A stretch of DNA of 47,225 nucleotides from a virus, in IMG/VR virus record IMGVR_UViG_3300014489_000002, positions 1 through 47,225 of that record, one strand, 5' to 3'. This document shows, piece by piece, positions 33,519 through 43,018 of this stretch; the first letter of the stretch is position 1, and each line of letters starts with the position of its first letter. The notes under the pieces were generated by a model. It was not told the origin of the DNA. It worked only from the letters and a program-made list of their open reading frames with translations, and searched no databases. The translations under genes and the position numbers were made by a program.

Positions 33519-34187
33519 ATGGTTGATCAGGTGTCGATCCAGGCCCGGGTTAATAAGGGCTATGCCCACGCGGCGGCGGCGGCTGGCAGCGTCTGCCAGT
33601 GGTACCGCCCCTCCGGGCCGACGAACCCGATGGCGCCGGGCAATCTGCTTGGTCCGAAACAGGCGCTGATCAACACCAGTTCCAACCTATCCAACATCAC
33701 GCCGCGCCAGCGGCAGAAGCCGGAGGGCTGGTACGCCGGGCTCGACATCACCGGGATCCAGATCGGCGATTACCTGGTGCAACCGGACGGCGACACGTAT
33801 TTCGTGACGACATTGGACGATTTCAGCCCGGTGCGGCTGGTGCTGTGCAACGCCGTCGTCACCATCACGAAGCCGGCGATCATGCTGACCGTCGGATATA
33901 ACCCCGGCTACGGCGGCGACGACCGGTCGGATGAGCCTGTCGTGGCGACCGGCTGGCCGGCGGCACTGATCAAAGGGCCACGCGGCGAGGTCGGCGACGC
34001 CAAGCTGCCTGGCGATGTCAAACTGCCCTGGGAAGAACTGCTGTTACCGCCGATCCCCGGCACAATCCTCCGCAACGACATGATCGTTACCTACAACGAC
34101 GGCGCGGAAGATCGCCGCCTGATCCTGAGCATGGTTGAGCTGACCAGCCTTGGCTACCGCTGCACGGCGATCCTGGAGACCGCATGA
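33519..34187 (+). CDS. Phage neck/tail completion protein
   Basis: The protein has 222 residues from ATG 33519 (GGAGG upstream). VNKGYAHAAAAAGSVCQWYRP and IQIGDYLVQPDGDTYFVTTL are typical of a proteobacterial phage family placed between connector and sheath genes. The rest is beta-rich, with LLLPPIPGTILRNDMIV. Its family role is not well defined; position suggests head-tail joining. Confidence 0.6.
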   Translation: MVDQVSIQARVNKGYAHAAAAAGSVCQWYRPSGPTNPMAPGNLLGPKQALINTSSNLSNITPRQRQKPEGWYAGLDITGIQIGDYLVQPDGDTYFVTTLDDFSPVRLVLCNAVVTITKPAIMLTVGYNPGYGGDDRSDEPVVATGWPAALIKGPRGEVGDAKLPGDVKLPWEELLLPPIPGTILRNDMIVTYNDGAEDRRLILSMVELTSLGYRCTAILETA

Positions 34188-34188
34188 G

Positions 34189-35172
34189 ATGGCCGACAGC
34201 AGCGATGTGGAAATCGCCCTCGCCGGGCTGGTCGGGCGCGTGCTGTTCCCGAGCGGCGTGCAAGGCATCGGCGCCTATGACGACGCGGCGGCGGGCGGTT
34301 GGACCATGGCGAGCGCCTATGGCTCCCTGATGCCCCTGAATTCGGCGGCTGGGATGCCGGTGCGCGTCTACCGCGGCTGGCCGACGGCGCAGCAACTCGA
34401 CCCCGACCTCAAAGCGGGCATCGCCCATGTTTCGATCTTCAAGGGCACCGGCATGGGGCGCCTGGCCACCGGTACAATGGACGAAGACAAGACGATCCCC
34501 GCGCCGCCCCCAACGATCTTCGCCACGGTCTCCGGCAACGCGGTGATCCTGTCCGGGGTGCCGAGCCCGCAAACTCTGGTCGGGCTGCTGATCGACGGCC
34601 AAGGGTATGTCTGGCCAGTGCAGCCGGGTGACACGCTGCTGTCGATCGCGGCCGGGCTCGCCTCCCAGATCGCCGGAGAAGGCAACCTGACGACGGATAC
34701 CGGCGGTGCCATCCTCAATCTGGCCGGGGTGCCGATCACTACCGGCGATACGGCGATCATTACCCCGCTCCCCGATGGAACGGTGATGCTGACGTTCGGC
34801 ACCACGGCGCCGATCGTGACGCGCGTCATGACCTTCGGCGGCACCATCAGGCGCGCGCGTCAGCAGACCGAGAGTTTCAAACTGACCTGTTGGGCGCCGT
34901 CGTGGCAGGCCCGAGACGCCATCTGCAAGTTCGTAGATCAGGAACTGGCGGATCTGCGATGGCTGCCGCTGCCCGACCAGGCGGCATGGATGCTGTGGAC
35001 CGGGACGAGAAACGACGACGTGCCAAGTAAAGCCGCTTTGTGGCGGCGCGACGTGACTTACAACGTCCAGTACTACACCACCGTTACCCGGTTTGCCCCG
35101 CCGATGCTGTTCGGAGTGCTTGTCCACCTGGCAGTCGAGGCCGACGCATCGGCCACCACAACCATCCTGTAG
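34189..35172 (+). CDS. Phage tail/neck structural protein
   Basis: The protein has 327 residues. ATG 34189 sits one base after the previous stop. The N-terminal part VEIALAGLVGRVLFP and MPVRVYRGWPTAQQLD is followed by a beta-rich core, including VWPVQPGDTLLSIAAGLA (a LysM-like turn). The end has WRRDVTYNVQYYTTVTRFAPPM. This is a known hypothetical directly before the tail sheath in many myoviruses. A terminator/neck role is inferred from position. Confidence 0.6.
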   Translation: MADSSDVEIALAGLVGRVLFPSGVQGIGAYDDAAAGGWTMASAYGSLMPLNSAAGMPVRVYRGWPTAQQLDPDLKAGIAHVSIFKGTGMGRLATGTMDEDKTIPAPPPTIFATVSGNAVILSGVPSPQTLVGLLIDGQGYVWPVQPGDTLLSIAAGLASQIAGEGNLTTDTGGAILNLAGVPITTGDTAIITPLPDGTVMLTFGTTAPIVTRVMTFGGTIRRARQQTESFKLTCWAPSWQARDAICKFVDQELADLRWLPLPDQAAWMLWTGTRNDDVPSKAALWRRDVTYNVQYYTTVTRFAPPMLFGVLVHLAVEADASATTTIL

Positions 35173-35181
35173 GAGAACCAA

Positions 35182-36771
35182 ATGCCGATCGTCCAAGCGG
35201 GCGCCGTGAACACCACGGCGCTGCTGGTGCCGGACGTTTATGTGCAGATCGTCCCGCCGCAAAACCTGACCCTGAACGGCGTGCCCACGGATGCCATCGG
35301 CGCCGTCGGCACGGCCGCGTGGGGACCGGTCAATATCCCTTCCAGCGTCGCCACGATGGCGGACTATGCCAAGCTGTTCGGCCCGATCCAGGCCCGCAAG
35401 TATGACCTGGGAACCCAGGTCGGCACCGCGGTCCAGCAAGGCGCCCAGAATTTCGAGTTGGTCCGGGTGACCGACGGGACCGATGTCGCGGCTGCCGCGT
35501 TCTTCAACGGCACCGCGGGGTCGAACTGTGGCTTCGTGGCGACCTCGCTGTACACCGGTTCGGCGGCGAACGGCGACACGCTGACCCTCAACACCGGGTC
35601 GAAGGCGGGGTCGTACAAACTGAGCGTGGCGCGGCCCGGCATCCCGCCGGAGATTTACGACAACCTGACCGGCGCCGGCGCGGCATTCTGGACCAACCTC
35701 ATCGCGGCGGTGAACAACGGCAACGGCCCGACCCGGCCGCAGTCGCAGTTGGTCACACTGTCGGTCGGGGCCGGCGCCAACGCATCGGTCGCGCCGAGCA
35801 GCCTGACCCTGCCGATGATCATCACCCTTGGCACCGGCACCGGCAGTGTAGTCGGCGTCGATGGCGTGGCGACACTGAGCGGTGCGGTGCTGATTGGGCA
35901 GGACGCCATCCCGCGCAAGGGGATGTACGCGCTGCGCGAAAAGGGCTGCTCGATCATCCTGCTCGCGGATGTCGACGACAGCACGCAATGGAGCACGGAG
36001 GCCGCGTTCGCGCTGTCCGAAGGCGCCTACTGCGTCACGGTCGGGCCGGCCGGGGATACCATCGCCAACGCGATCACAGCCAAGGCCGCGGCCGGGCTCG
36101 ACTGCTACGGCGTCAAGCACATGTTCGGCGACTGGCTGTGGTGGAACGACACCGTGAACGGCGTCACGCGGCTGGTCTCGCCGCAGGGCTTCGCCGCGGG
36201 ACGGCTGGCGAACCTGTCGCCCGAGCAATCCAGCCTGAACAAGCAGATGTATTCGATCGTGGGCTCGCAGAAGTCCGGTCAGGCCGTCTCCGGCCAGGGC
36301 GGCGTCTACGCGGCCAACGATCTCGCGCTGCTCGCCGGCGCCGGTATCGACGTGATCGCCAACCCGTCGCCTGGCGGGAACTATTGGGGCGTGCGGATCG
36401 GCCACAACTCCAGCAGCGATCCGGGCCGCAACGGCGACAACTATGTGCGGCTGACCAACTATCTCGCCAAAAGCCTTGATGCCGGCATGGGGATTTACGT
36501 CGGTGAGACCGTCAATCTGGCGCTGCTGCGGCGGATCAAGGGCACGCTCAATTCGTTCCTGACCAACATGCTCAATCAGGGCCTGCTCGGCAGCATCGAC
36601 GGCAGCCTGCCGTTTTCCGTGGTGTGCGACGCGACCAACAATCCGCAGTCGCGCACCGGCCTGGGGTACGTGCAGGCCAACGTGCAGGTGCAGTACCAGG
36701 CGATCAACGAAAAGTTCCTCATCAACCTGGAGGGTGGCCAGACCGTGCAGGTGTCCATCCAGCCGGCGTAA
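35182..36771 (+). CDS. Contractile tail sheath protein
   Basis: The protein has 529 residues. The N-terminal VYVQIVPPQNLTLNGVP and GAVGTAAWGPVNIPSSV are sheath hallmarks. A variable middle follows, then the conserved end with YVGETVNLALLRRIKGTLN and YVQANVQVQYQAINEKFLI. The order sheath then tube identifies a myovirus. The protein contracts on infection and drives the tube through the envelope. Confidence 0.92.
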   Translation: MPIVQAGAVNTTALLVPDVYVQIVPPQNLTLNGVPTDAIGAVGTAAWGPVNIPSSVATMADYAKLFGPIQARKYDLGTQVGTAVQQGAQNFELVRVTDGTDVAAAAFFNGTAGSNCGFVATSLYTGSAANGDTLTLNTGSKAGSYKLSVARPGIPPEIYDNLTGAGAAFWTNLIAAVNNGNGPTRPQSQLVTLSVGAGANASVAPSSLTLPMIITLGTGTGSVVGVDGVATLSGAVLIGQDAIPRKGMYALREKGCSIILLADVDDSTQWSTEAAFALSEGAYCVTVGPAGDTIANAITAKAAAGLDCYGVKHMFGDWLWWNDTVNGVTRLVSPQGFAAGRLANLSPEQSSLNKQMYSIVGSQKSGQAVSGQGGVYAANDLALLAGAGIDVIANPSPGGNYWGVRIGHNSSSDPGRNGDNYVRLTNYLAKSLDAGMGIYVGETVNLALLRRIKGTLNSFLTNMLNQGLLGSIDGSLPFSVVCDATNNPQSRTGLGYVQANVQVQYQAINEKFLINLEGGQTVQVSIQPA

Positions 36772-36816
36772 CCCCCACCCTTTTTCCCCCATGGCAACTG
36801 ATCGGAGACAGCAACG

Positions 36817-37266
36817 ATGAGCGGCACGACCCCCGTCCCACTTCTGGACTTCTCGACTGGCAACGATTGCAAAATCATGCTGATCGTCGACACCATCGGC
36901 GAGGTCCAGCCAACCCACATCACCGGCTTTCACGCGACCCAATCCGTCGCCAAGTTGCAGGTGAAACGACTGAGCAACACGCCGATCCCGAAGTCCATTC
37001 CGCAGGGCTGGGGCGGCACCATCACCCTCGATCGCGGGGACAGCACGGCGGACGACATCGCGTGCGCGATGGAGCAAGCGTACTACAGCGGGCAACGCCT
37101 GCCGGGCGCGCAAATCTACGAGTACATCGAGGAAGCCGACGGATCGACCTCGACCTATCTGTTCGAGAGCGTTTCGTTTGAACTGACCGACGCGGGCAGT
37201 TGGGTGCAGGACGTCGCGGTCAAACAAACGATCACATGGCAAGCCAGCCGGAGGCGCAGACTGTAA
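36817..37266 (+). CDS. Tail tube protein
   Basis: The protein has 149 residues and directly follows the sheath. The beta-rich sequence includes HITGFHATQSVAKLQVKRLS, IPQGWGGTITLDRGD and YIEEADGSTSTYLFESVSFE, as in myoviral tubes. The stop (TAA) overlaps the ATG of the tail chaperone. Function: the inner tube for DNA passage. Confidence 0.85.
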   Translation: MSGTTPVPLLDFSTGNDCKIMLIVDTIGEVQPTHITGFHATQSVAKLQVKRLSNTPIPKSIPQGWGGTITLDRGDSTADDIACAMEQAYYSGQRLPGAQIYEYIEEADGSTSTYLFESVSFELTDAGSWVQDVAVKQTITWQASRRRRL

Positions 37267-37670
37267 TGTCGGACAATACGGAAACCGAGATCGGGGCTGG
37301 CGCGCAGCCGCCGACAACGGGGCGGACGACTGATGGCCAGGGCCGGGAACTACTGACCCTGAAGGATGGCCGCGTGCTGTCGCTGCGACCGGCCGGCGAC
37401 ATGCTGACCATGATGGACGTGTTGGAGGCAGCGGGCGTCGATGCGCGCGGCCAGCAAACCGAGCGCGTGCTGCACAATCCAACGTGGATCGGCAACGCTA
37501 ACATCGCCTGTCAGGTGGCGGCGTTCGATGGCGTGCCTCAGCCGCTGCCGCGCAGTCTGCCGGAACTTCGTGCGCTGATCGGCAAAGTCGGACGGCAGGG
37601 CATGACCGCGTTGACCCAACGGTGGTCCGAGAGCGCGGCCGACGCCAACGAGGAAGTGGCAAAAAACTAA
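37266..37670 (+). CDS. Tail assembly chaperone (G-like)
   Basis: The protein has 134 residues, starting at ATG 37266 inside the tube stop. It contains LTLKDGRVLSLRPAGDMLTM and ELRALIGKVGRQGMTALTQRW, then EEVAKN at the end. The position between the tube and tape measure genes, and the slippery A AAA AAC just before the stop, identify the chaperone that is extended by frameshift, as lambda G and GT are. Confidence 0.8.
   Translation: MSDNTETEIGAGAQPPTTGRTTDGQGRELLTLKDGRVLSLRPAGDMLTMMDVLEAAGVDARGQQTERVLHNPTWIGNANIACQVAAFDGVPQPLPRSLPELRALIGKVGRQGMTALTQRWSESAADANEEVAKN
37661..37667 (+). promoter_or_regulatory. Slippery heptamer for -1 ribosomal frameshifting
   Basis: The zero-frame codons are GCA AAA AAC TAA, giving A AAA AAC, a strong bacterial slippery sequence, directly before the stop. 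A -1 slip enters the frame that codes LSRHPAVRELLLLL onward to 37882, which matches the -1 phase of the second chaperone half. Confidence 0.85.
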
Positions 37671-37882
37671 GCCGGCATCCCGCCGTCCGGGAATTGCTTC
37701 TGCTGCTGGACGCCGGGGTGCCGTGGGATGTCGCGATCGGCATGTCGCCCACGCGGCGCATGGCCTTTCGGGTCGCGCGCGGCGAGTTGAACGGCCGCCC
37801 CTTTGATTGGAACACGAAACGTTTCAAGGATCGCGTCGTCGACTGGCCGCCGGCCGTCGCAAGGAAAAGGATTGAGCCATGA
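37667..37882 (+). CDS. Frameshift extension of tail chaperone (GT-like)
   Basis: These ~71 residues are read after the -1 slip. They include HPAVRELLLLLDAGVPWDVAIG and RMAFRVARGELNGRPFDWN, a Mu/lambda-type T domain that binds the tape measure. An apparent ATG/GTG start in this frame upstream is unlikely to be used. It ends in ATGA with the next gene. Confidence 0.75.
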   Translation, partial: LSRHPAVRELLLLLDAGVPWDVAIGMSPTRRMAFRVARGELNGRPFDWNTKRFKDRVVDWPPAVARKRIEP

Positions 37883-38388
37883 TGGAGTTCGATAGCCCAG
37901 GGGCTTTCGCTGACCACCTGATGCGTGTCGCGGCCAGGCTTCCGTCCGCCGAAGCGGTGGCGATGGATCACGGGGCAAAGGTGATCCAGGACGCCGCCAA
38001 GGAATCCCTGGGGCATTACCAGCCGGCCGCCGGTCCGTTCGGCGCGTGGCCCGAGCTGGCCGAGCGCACCCGCGAAGAACGTTCGTTGCAGGGGTACACG
38101 GAAGACGAACCACTGAAACGATCAGGCGTTCTGGGCGGGCACATCGAGCGGTGTGCCGAAGCGCGTGAGGCAAGGGTCGGCGTGCCCGACATAGAAGTCT
38201 CGCACGAGTATGACAGCCGGCCGGTGAATATCGGCGCGGTCGCCGAGGATCTGGAATTTGGCACCGTCGATATGCCGCCCAGGTCGTTTATCGGCCATGC
38301 GGCGTTCGTTCATGGCGAGGGCGCGGCCGGGGTCGTGTTGAGCATCGTCGCCGCGCACGTGTCGGGGCTGACCGCCTCGAAGAAGTAA
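37879..38388 (+). CDS. HK97 gp10-like / virion morphogenesis protein
   Basis: The protein has 169 residues. FADHLMRVAARLPSAEAVAMDHGAKVIQDAAKESLG, read in parts, and LEFGTVDMPPRSFIG are the marks of the gp10-like or gpG-like tail completion family. Its place after the chaperones and before the tape measure is unusual; in most phages it precedes the sheath or tube. Coupled by ATGA. Confidence 0.7.
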   Translation: MMEFDSPGAFADHLMRVAARLPSAEAVAMDHGAKVIQDAAKESLGHYQPAAGPFGAWPELAERTREERSLQGYTEDEPLKRSGVLGGHIERCAEAREARVGVPDIEVSHEYDSRPVNIGAVAEDLEFGTVDMPPRSFIGHAAFVHGEGAAGVVLSIVAAHVSGLTASKK

Positions 38389-38406
38389 TCCAACGGAGAA
38401 CGCGCC

Positions 38407-40617
38407 ATGCTCGAAGCATACCGCATCGGCATGACGATGACTCTCGGTGGCGACGTGTCCGGGGCGCTCGCGAAGATCGCCGGGCAGTTCAAGGAAATCC
38501 AGGAGCTCGTGCGGCAGACCAACGGCCTGATGGCGAACATGACCAAGACCATGGGGGCCATGGGCGGGGTCGGCACTGCCGCCAGCGCCATGGGCAAGGC
38601 CGCGACCGACCTCAACAACGCAATGCCGAACGTCGCGCGGCAGGCCGAGGCGACGGCGACGGCGATGGAACGGGCCGCGACAGCCGGGCGCGAAATGCTG
38701 CGGCTGAGCGGGCCACCGCCGATGCCTCTGCTGACTTACAATCCCACCGGTTGGACCCCCAATGGCCCAACTCCCTATGGGTATAACGAGGCGGGGTATC
38801 CGTCCGGCAATGCAATCCCGTTGCTTGGCCCAGGCCCGCGGGCGGCGCAGAGCAGCGGGCCGCGGAACGCCTTGGTGAACGTTCCGCAGCCGTACAGTCC
38901 GAACTTCACGATGGGTCCGGGAATGCAATGGCCTCCCGGGGTGCCACCGCTTCCCTATCCGGGCGCGCCAGGTCCGGCCGGCCCCTCGCCACCGGCAGTG
39001 CCCGGCGGGATCGTCAATGCCGGCGTGAAGCTGATGATCCTCCGCGGGATATGGGATGAAGCCGTCAACATCGTGACCGCTCCGTTCAAGGAATCCGTGA
39101 AAGCCGACACCGAAATGATGCGGCTCCGGCTGCTGGGGGTCGATGAAGCCGATCGTATGGAGGTTCAGAACCTCGCCCACCAGGTCGCCGACGAGTTGCC
39201 GCGCACGTACGATGAAACGCTGTCCGACTTCCGTCACCTGCGCGCCGCGTTCGGTGAAGACGGCAGCGCCAACCCAAACAAGGCCGCCTTGTATGCTCTT
39301 CCGAAGATGGAGCGGGCCGCGGTCGTGCTTGCCAACACAACGCATGAACCGGTCAACGACGCGCTGATGCGCATCTACAAGACGGCCGAACTGGGCGGCG
39401 ATCTGACTGATCCAGACACGCACGACATCAACCCGGCCAGATTTGAGGCGGGCGTAGACGCCGCCGTGCGGGCATTGGAGGCCGCGCAAGGCATGGTCGG
39501 AACTCGCGACCTTTACAACATGGCGAAACAGGCTGGCCCGGCGCTGCGCATGATCACTGACCCGGAGGCACGCTACGCCTCCATCCTGGCGCCTTTGATC
39601 GATCTTGGCGGCGCGCGCACCGGCACCGGCCTGACCGCAGGTATGCGGCAGTTCATGGGCGGGTCGATGGCGCGGCACTTCGCCGAGGAAATGCAAGATC
39701 TTGGCCTGATCAAGCCGGGCAACCCCTGGAGAGAGTTGATGCCGCCCCTGGGCCGTAACGGGCCGATCATCCTGGACAAAGACGCCGTTCAGGACGGCGC
39801 GCTCGACATGATCCAGAAAGAAGGGTTCTTCGCCTGGAGCCAGAAAGCGCTGAAGGCCGACCTGGAAGCCAAGGGGATCACGTCCGCCCCTGACATCAAC
39901 CGTGAAACGTATCGGTTATTCAGCACCGAAACGTTCCGGCGGATCATGTCGCTGTACACCACGCAAGCCCAGCAGGTGGTGCGCGACGCGGCGCTGATGA
40001 AGAAAATCCCGCACATCGATGAGCAGATCGAACTGCTTAAAAAAGACAGCCTCGCGATGGACGCGGAGAGTTTCAACGCGGCCTACAGCAACATGCTGTC
40101 GCGGCTGGGCGCGAACCTCAAGCCGGTTGCACGCGCCGCGTTGGCGGCGGGAACATGGATGTTCAAACCGGCGAACGGCCCGGACGGGGGATCGGGGATC
40201 ATCGACACCGCCCGCGAAGCCTACTGGGGCGGCGACGCGGCGACCATCGCCGTCGGGGCCGGAGCGCACGGTGGCCACCCGCTCTACCGGCAGGGCGCAC
40301 CGCCGAACCTGTTGCACTTCAAGGATCAGTACAAGCCCGAAATGGAACCGGAGCGGCAGGGCTCGAATGCTCCGATGCCTGGAGCGAACGGGTCGTGGCT
40401 CGCCGAACTTACGAAGTCGATCACCGAGAGTTTGATCGGTGTCGCGCACGCGGAAACGGGCCGCCCGATCACGATGACAGGCACGGTCATGCTTGATGGC
40501 CGGGCGGTCGGCCAGTTCATGGGGAGCGCGGCGGCGCGGGCCAACGATCTACCGGGCAACGGGCCGTCCGGTCCTGATCCGCGCGCCGCCCCGGCGATCG
40601 ACCCCGGCTTCACCTGA
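38407..40617 (+). CDS. Tape measure protein
   Basis: The protein has 736 residues. The N-terminal helix is typical: ISGALAKIAGQFKEIQELV-type sequence, then AMGGVGTAASAMGKAA. A Pro-rich linker and long helical region follow (FEAGVDAAVRALEAAQG, WMFKPANGPDGG at the end). At about 0.15 nm per residue it predicts a tail near 110 nm. The protein fixes tail length and is threaded inside the tube. Confidence 0.8.
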   Translation: MLEAYRIGMTMTLGGDVSGALAKIAGQFKEIQELVRQTNGLMANMTKTMGAMGGVGTAASAMGKAATDLNNAMPNVARQAEATATAMERAATAGREMLRLSGPPPMPLLTYNPTGWTPNGPTPYGYNEAGYPSGNAIPLLGPGPRAAQSSGPRNALVNVPQPYSPNFTMGPGMQWPPGVPPLPYPGAPGPAGPSPPAVPGGIVNAGVKLMILRGIWDEAVNIVTAPFKESVKADTEMMRLRLLGVDEADRMEVQNLAHQVADELPRTYDETLSDFRHLRAAFGEDGSANPNKAALYALPKMERAAVVLANTTHEPVNDALMRIYKTAELGGDLTDPDTHDINPARFEAGVDAAVRALEAAQGMVGTRDLYNMAKQAGPALRMITDPEARYASILAPLIDLGGARTGTGLTAGMRQFMGGSMARHFAEEMQDLGLIKPGNPWRELMPPLGRNGPIILDKDAVQDGALDMIQKEGFFAWSQKALKADLEAKGITSAPDINRETYRLFSTETFRRIMSLYTTQAQQVVRDAALMKKIPHIDEQIELLKKDSLAMDAESFNAAYSNMLSRLGANLKPVARAALAAGTWMFKPANGPDGGSGIIDTAREAYWGGDAATIAVGAGAHGGHPLYRQGAPPNLLHFKDQYKPEMEPERQGSNAPMPGANGSWLAELTKSITESLIGVAHAETGRPITMTGTVMLDGRAVGQFMGSAAARANDLPGNGPSGPDPRAAPAIDPGFT

Positions 40618-40627
40618 GAGGATCACC

Positions 40628-41449
40628 ATGGCCAGTTCGTTTTCGGGCCTCGCGTCGATCGCCGGCAAGGCGGGGCTGATCGGCGAGCTGCTCGGCGTCG
40701 ACAAAGACGACGTCACGCTGGGCAGTTTCGTGTTCGATGCCAACTCGGTTGAGGTTCCGGGCGAAATGCCCTGGGGCGTCAAACAGCAAACCGCCCGGCA
40801 TCTGCTGCCGGGCGGCGTTGTTGTCATCCAGAGCATGGGTGCCGACTGGCCGCAGATCCATTGGAAGGGTTATTTCGAGGGGCCGACCGCTTCATCCCGC
40901 TGTGCCGCGGTGGCGAAGCTGGCAAAGATCGGCGATGTCCTGACGCTGACCTGGCTCGATCGCGTGTTCCGGGTGGTGATCGCGGAGTTCGATGTCGTCG
41001 ACATCACCGACGCCTGGGCTTCCTACCGGATCAAATGCGACGTGATGGCGGACACGCCGCCGGTGCCGCCGGGTCCGAGCCTGGGCCAGCAGATCATCGG
41101 GGACATCAGCAGCGCCGTCGGCTTCAACGTGGCCGACGCCGCCAGCCAGGCGGCGACGGTGCTGGCGAAGGTCCAGCAGGCCGCGAGCGTGATCAGCGTC
41201 TTTACCGGTGGCACCGGCCCGTTCGCGAAACTGGCGAGCGCGGCGGGGATCGCCGGTGGCGTGATCGGCGGCGCGGTTCCCTTCGCCGAGAGGGCGATCA
41301 ATGCCGGTGCCGGCGTGGTCAACAGCGCCTCATCGGCGGTGACCTGGCTCAGTGGCGCGGTCACCAACACCGGCAATCTGGCGCAGGCGACGGCGGCGAA
41401 CGGGTATGTGACCCGCCTGAACGCCAACCTCGCGGGGGCGAGCCACTGA
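40628..41449 (+). CDS. Baseplate/tail hub-associated protein
   Basis: The protein has 273 residues from ATG 40628 (the longer frame is a shadow). N-terminal beta domain FVFDANSVEVPGEMPWGVKQ and YFEGPTASSRCAAVAKLA, then a hydrophobic, Ala/Gly-rich helical C-terminal half (AASAAGIAGGVIGGAV type). It is in the place of the DNA circularisation or gp45-type baseplate genes. Overlaps tail X by one base. Confidence 0.65.
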   Translation: MASSFSGLASIAGKAGLIGELLGVDKDDVTLGSFVFDANSVEVPGEMPWGVKQQTARHLLPGGVVVIQSMGADWPQIHWKGYFEGPTASSRCAAVAKLAKIGDVLTLTWLDRVFRVVIAEFDVVDITDAWASYRIKCDVMADTPPVPPGPSLGQQIIGDISSAVGFNVADAASQAATVLAKVQQAASVISVFTGGTGPFAKLASAAGIAGGVIGGAVPFAERAINAGAGVVNSASSAVTWLSGAVTNTGNLAQATAANGYVTRLNANLAGASH

Positions 41450-41637
41450 TGCAACAGATCACCTTCACCGATGGCAACCTGTTTCAGATTGCCGCGGACC
41501 ATCTGGGCGATGCGACGCAATGGGTGCGGATCGCGCAACAGAACGGCAACATCGTGGATCCGTTCTTCACGGGGTCTTTGACCCTGACCATTCCCGACCG
41601 CAACCCTGACGCCGGCGGCGGCATCGTCAATCAGTAA
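41449..41637 (+). CDS. Tail protein X (LysM-like)
   Basis: The protein has 62 residues starting in the TGATG overlap. It shows the LysM-like order DGNLFQIAADHLGDATQW, then IVDPFFTGSLTLTIPD. Gene X proteins of P2 are of this size and fold and lie at the baseplate hub. Confidence 0.75.
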   Translation: MQQITFTDGNLFQIAADHLGDATQWVRIAQQNGNIVDPFFTGSLTLTIPDRNPDAGGGIVNQ

Positions 41638-41649
41638 TCCGGAGGCGGC

Positions 41650-43014
41650 ATGAGCGTCACGACATCGCCCCTGGCGCCCACGGCGCCGGGCAAGAGCCTC
41701 AATGATCCGTTCGCCGGGCCACGCGGCGAGCGGCCCAGAATGCGGGTGGTATTCGCCAGCGGATCGACGGTGCCGACCCCGCCATTGACGGCGGCGCAGC
41801 AGGAACTGGTCGCCGCGCAAACCGACCTGGCGTCGAGGAACCCGTCGCTCACGGTGCCTCCGGCGCAAACCCCGGCGCCGGTCACCGGCTGCTCGGCGAT
41901 GACCATCACATCGACCAACAATTACTCGGGCGACACGTTCAACGCATCGCTGGCACCGGCCAGGAGCGCCACCGGGCCGGGGAGTTTCGAGTGGTGGTGC
42001 GCTCAGGACAAGGTGACCGTCCTGTTGCAAATGGGCTGGGTTGGCGCCGGCGCCGACGAAAGCCAGGTCGCCTGGATCACCATGCTGACCGGCATCGTCG
42101 ATCATGTGTCGAGCGATCCGATCCAGGGCACCGTGGACATCGACGGACGGGACCTGACGGCGCTGCTGCGCGACAGCGAGCGCACGGTGAACGTGACCAA
42201 CCAAACCACCAGCGAGGTCGCCACGGCGATCGCCACGTCGGTTGGACTGACCCCGGTGGTGACCGCGACCACCACACAGGCTGGCAAATCCGCCCATGGC
42301 GATTATGGGCAGGCCGGGCTCAAGGGCGGCAACCGGGCCGGTAACAACTGGGATGCCCTGGTCGAGCTGGCGCGGCAGGATGGCTTCGACCTGTTCGTGC
42401 AGGGGAACGAACTGCACTACCAGCCGCCCGCGGCGATGGATTCCCCGCCATGGGTGGTGTCGTGCGTGCTGGACCCGGCGACCCGCGTGCCGAAGTCGAA
42501 CGCCATCAACCTCACCATGAACCGCAAGCTGTTTCTGGCGAGCGGGGTTCAGGTCAGCGTGCGGAGCTTTCATTCCCAGACGGCGGAACTGGCGACCGCG
42601 CAGGCCGGTTCGAGCGATGCCAACGCGCGCCAGTATTCCGTCGTCCGACCCAACCTGACCAACGCCCAGGCGCAGACGCTGGCGCAACGGTACGTCGACG
42701 AACTGATGCGCCATGAGAGAACGATCACCGGCTCGGCTCCCGGCGATCTGGTGCTCACGCCGCGGGTGATGATGTCGTTGGCCGGCACCAGGACGCCGGC
42801 GGACCAATCGTACTATCCGCTGACCATCACTCGCACGATCGACAGTCGGGGCTTCGTGATGCAGTTCCTGGCCAACAATCGCTCTCGCGAGGCGCAGGCG
42901 CTGGCCGACAGCCAGGGAACCGCGGCAAGCGCGCCGAGCCCAGGCCGGTTCGAGCAGGGGACGAAGCCCGCGTTCATCCCCGAAGCCGGCGCGATCCCAA
43001 CCACCACAGGATAG
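41650..43014 (+). CDS. Tail hub protein (gpD/gp44-like)
   Basis: The protein has 454 residues. GTVDIDGRDLTALLRDSERTV, then NWDALVELARQDGFDLFVQGN and NGKLFLASG-type strands (NRKLFLASGVQVSV) mark the hub (late control D) family. A Pro-rich N-terminal extension of ~65 residues is extra. It joins the tube to the spike. Confidence 0.75.
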   Translation: MSVTTSPLAPTAPGKSLNDPFAGPRGERPRMRVVFASGSTVPTPPLTAAQQELVAAQTDLASRNPSLTVPPAQTPAPVTGCSAMTITSTNNYSGDTFNASLAPARSATGPGSFEWWCAQDKVTVLLQMGWVGAGADESQVAWITMLTGIVDHVSSDPIQGTVDIDGRDLTALLRDSERTVNVTNQTTSEVATAIATSVGLTPVVTATTTQAGKSAHGDYGQAGLKGGNRAGNNWDALVELARQDGFDLFVQGNELHYQPPAAMDSPPWVVSCVLDPATRVPKSNAINLTMNRKLFLASGVQVSVRSFHSQTAELATAQAGSSDANARQYSVVRPNLTNAQAQTLAQRYVDELMRHERTITGSAPGDLVLTPRVMMSLAGTRTPADQSYYPLTITRTIDSRGFVMQFLANNRSREAQALADSQGTAASAPSPGRFEQGTKPAFIPEAGAIPTTTG

Positions 43015-43018
43015 TCCG

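Noticed and set aside
34087-37482. Very long reverse-strand open frame (1131 codons)
   Set aside because: It lies antisense to the sheath, tube and neck genes. The product is Arg/Gly/His-rich without motifs, as expected from the mirror frame of GC-rich coding DNA.
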